A stretch of DNA of 26,946 nucleotides from an uncultured Porphyromonadaceae bacterium. GTDB lineage: Bacteria; Bacteroidota; Bacteroidia; Bacteroidales; Muribaculaceae. The stretch lies in NCBI GenBank assembly GCA_905202215.1, contig CAJKRG010000044.1, positions 1-26,946 on the forward strand. The letters are read 5' to 3'. Below are positions 25,813 to 26,946 of this stretch, one piece after another. A program made the position numbers and the translations under genes. The notes under the pieces are model-generated. The model worked only from the letters and a program-made list of their open reading frames with translations. It had not been told where the DNA came from and did not search any database. Numbering within the stretch: the first letter of the stretch is position 1; each line of letters begins with the position of its first letter.

Positions 25813-26454
25813 CTAATAAAGGACTGTTCCTTCAATCGATTCAAGACAACTGTCGCGAACTGTAACTCTCATAGCTCCTTCAATAAAGTCAGCTTCTTTT
25901 CTAATTGTAATCTTTGATTCCAATTTACGACTTAACACCTCATATATCCGACCATAGAATCCATAGTAAATTTCGAATTCGTCTTTTTTTATTCGATAGT
26001 GACAATCGATACCACGTCCGACATTTCGCCATAAATAATCAAACAACTTAACTACCACACTATCGGCATTTTCAGTATAATATGTTTCTGAGATAAAACG
26101 AATGTCTATCTGCGTAAAGTCTCTCATTTGAAGGCTGTCTATTATCGAACTCTTGTGATGTACAAAATCTGTATACGGCATATACCGCTGCACCATCGCT
26201 ATAACTGTATCTTCAAGCGATTCCATGGATACATCCGAATATTTCTGCTTGAATTTCACAAGTTGTTTTTCTTTTCCGGGTATAATATCTCCTGTTGTCG
26301 GATATATGTCATTAACTCCAGGTGTAATTGTTAACCGAGCTTTTTTGATTATCTCTTTTATTTCGGGTGGTATCTCGAATGTATTCTCTATCTGTGAATG
26401 ACCGTATAAACACAAGCTGACAAATAGAAATATTATCATTAATATTTTTTTCAT
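25813..26454 (-). CDS. Secreted hypothetical protein, possible immunity partner
   Basis: 213 residues of no family I recognise. A clear signal peptide (MKKILMIIFLFVSLCLYGHSQ) predicts export to the periplasm. The mature part is charged and rich in Ile and Tyr, without obvious catalytic motifs. Its ATG overlaps the stop of the upstream metallopeptidase-like gene by 4 bases (ATGA on the minus strand), so the two are co-translated. That arrangement, together with a small size and AT-rich codons unlike the mannan genes, fits an immunity protein for a toxin. This is inference; it could equally be an unrelated lineage-specific exported protein. It is convergent with the GH3 gene, 162 bp apart across the terminator. 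Confidence 0.75.
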   Translation of the reverse strand: MKKILMIIFLFVSLCLYGHSQIENTFEIPPEIKEIIKKARLTITPGVNDIYPTTGDIIPGKEKQLVKFKQKYSDVSMESLEDTVIAMVQRYMPYTDFVHHKSSIIDSLQMRDFTQIDIRFISETYYTENADSVVVKLFDYLWRNVGRGIDCHYRIKKDEFEIYYGFYGRIYEVLSRKLESKITIRKEADFIEGAMRVTVRDSCLESIEGTVLY

Positions 26455-26946
26455 TTCCTATATCGCTGTCTAAATTTCAGAGTTTTAATAATTCTTTCTT
26501 TATAATTAAATAACCAGTTGTTGAAATAGCTGTCGGGATACATTACCTGAAGACATCTATATGGATAAATCTTATCGGCTCCATTAGTTATACCATATCC
26601 TACCCGGTAATCAAATCCATGTTCCCCTCGGATATAATTTTCTCCGGTAACTGCCCACCATTCATCTGTAGAGAATGTTAAGTTACCATAACCACCTCCA
26701 ATTCTATAAGTATAGCCGGCAAATGTGCTTTCTGCATGAAACATTTCATGGGCAAGTGAAATAAACGGAGGTGCTGGCATTGTAGCATATTTAAAATCAA
26801 AACTGCCAATATAATTTTCTGATATACCGAATTCTATTATAGACGGAGTTTCCGAATACGGATCCCAAAACAAAGTCATATCATCAGCAATCCAACCATT
26901 TTCTTTGCCTTCTTTAATATGAACTGTCTTTTCTGAGTCAACCAAC
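26451..26946 (-). CDS. M91-like zinc metallopeptidase domain, 5' end outside window
   Basis: Only the last 164 or so residues are visible; the frame stays open to the right edge and the first codon there is a TTG, so the gene very likely continues outside. The core is SLAHEMFHAE, an HExxH zinc site (codons at 26736-26750), preceded by DDMTLFWDP and followed by DEWWAVTGENYIRGEHG, which offers a third Glu ligand. This order (a WDP/WNP strand, HExxH, then E-x-A-x-x-x-EN and R-x-E-x-G) resembles peptidase M91/NleD-like domains, often found as C-terminal toxins of RHS-type polymorphic toxins in Bacteroidota. Base composition is far more AT-rich than the mannan genes. Toxin function is inferred; the delivery part of the protein is not in the window. 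Confidence 0.65.
   Translation of the reverse strand, partial: LVDSEKTVHIKEGKENGWIADDMTLFWDPYSETPSIIEFGISENYIGSFDFKYATMPAPPFISLAHEMFHAESTFAGYTYRIGGGYGNLTFSTDEWWAVTGENYIRGEHGFDYRVGYGITNGADKIYPYRCLQVMYPDSYFNNWLFNYKERIIKTLKFRQRYRK

Noticed and set aside
1..26946. tRNA, rRNA or recognised riboswitch
   Set aside because: I saw no cloverleaf with a conserved TTCGA-type T-loop, no rRNA segment and no known riboswitch core. A covariance-model search would be decisive.

Overview
The window looks like a chromosomal segment of a gut-type Bacteroidota (order Bacteroidales; codon use and architecture would fit Muribaculaceae, which is inference). The evidence is a SusC/SusD pair, many lipoproteins with a Cys lipobox, promoter boxes of the Bacteroidota type TAnnTTTG, and mostly absent Shine-Dalgarno sequences. 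Nearly all of it is a beta-mannan (galacto/glucomannan) polysaccharide utilization locus (PUL).

Layout. 1-208: 3' end of an unidentified gene that reads through only if one base is added to an A5 run. 280-1497 (+): MFS transporter of the fosmidomycin-resistance type, probably not part of the PUL. 1478-1690: large octamer-repeat hairpin between convergent genes. 1691-3904 (-): GH36 alpha-galactosidase, divergent from 4077-4952 (+), an AraC-family regulator. 5115-6557 (+): SGNH acetylesterase. 6558-6885: regulatory gap with a terminator and two promoter candidates. 6886-25650 (+): an eleven-gene operon in the order GH5_7 mannanase, SusC, SusD, two IPT-type surface glycan-binding lipoproteins, two GH26 mannanases, GH130 mannosylglucose phosphorylase, GPH-type sugar transporter, cellobiose 2-epimerase, GH3 beta-glucosidase. 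It closes with a strong intrinsic terminator at 25670-25700. 25813-26946 (-): an AT-rich pair unrelated to the PUL, made of the 3' part of an M91-like metallopeptidase (probable polymorphic-toxin C-terminus) and an overlapping gene for a secreted protein (possible immunity protein).

Inferred pathway. Surface lipoproteins (GH5_7, GH26, the two binding proteins, SusD) bind and cut mannan. SusC imports oligosaccharides. Acetylesterase, GH36 and GH3 remove acetyl, galactosyl and glucosyl groups in the periplasm. GH26 activity yields mannobiose, which the MFS transporter carries inward. The epimerase turns mannobiose into mannosyl-glucose and GH130 phosphorolyses that to mannose-1-phosphate and glucose. 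The AraC regulator lies between the accessory genes and is the obvious candidate controller.

Least ordinary features: (i) a set of intergenic elements of 7-8 bp purine-rich tandem repeats followed by their inverted copies, each starting at or within a few bases of a stop codon, one of them splitting the operon exactly between its surface/secreted half and its mainly cytoplasmic half; (ii) an identical 10-mer exactly 63 bp upstream of the -7 box of both the GH36 and the acetylesterase promoters; (iii) two tandem C-terminal beta-rich modules in the second binding protein; (iv) the toxin/immunity-like pair at the right edge.
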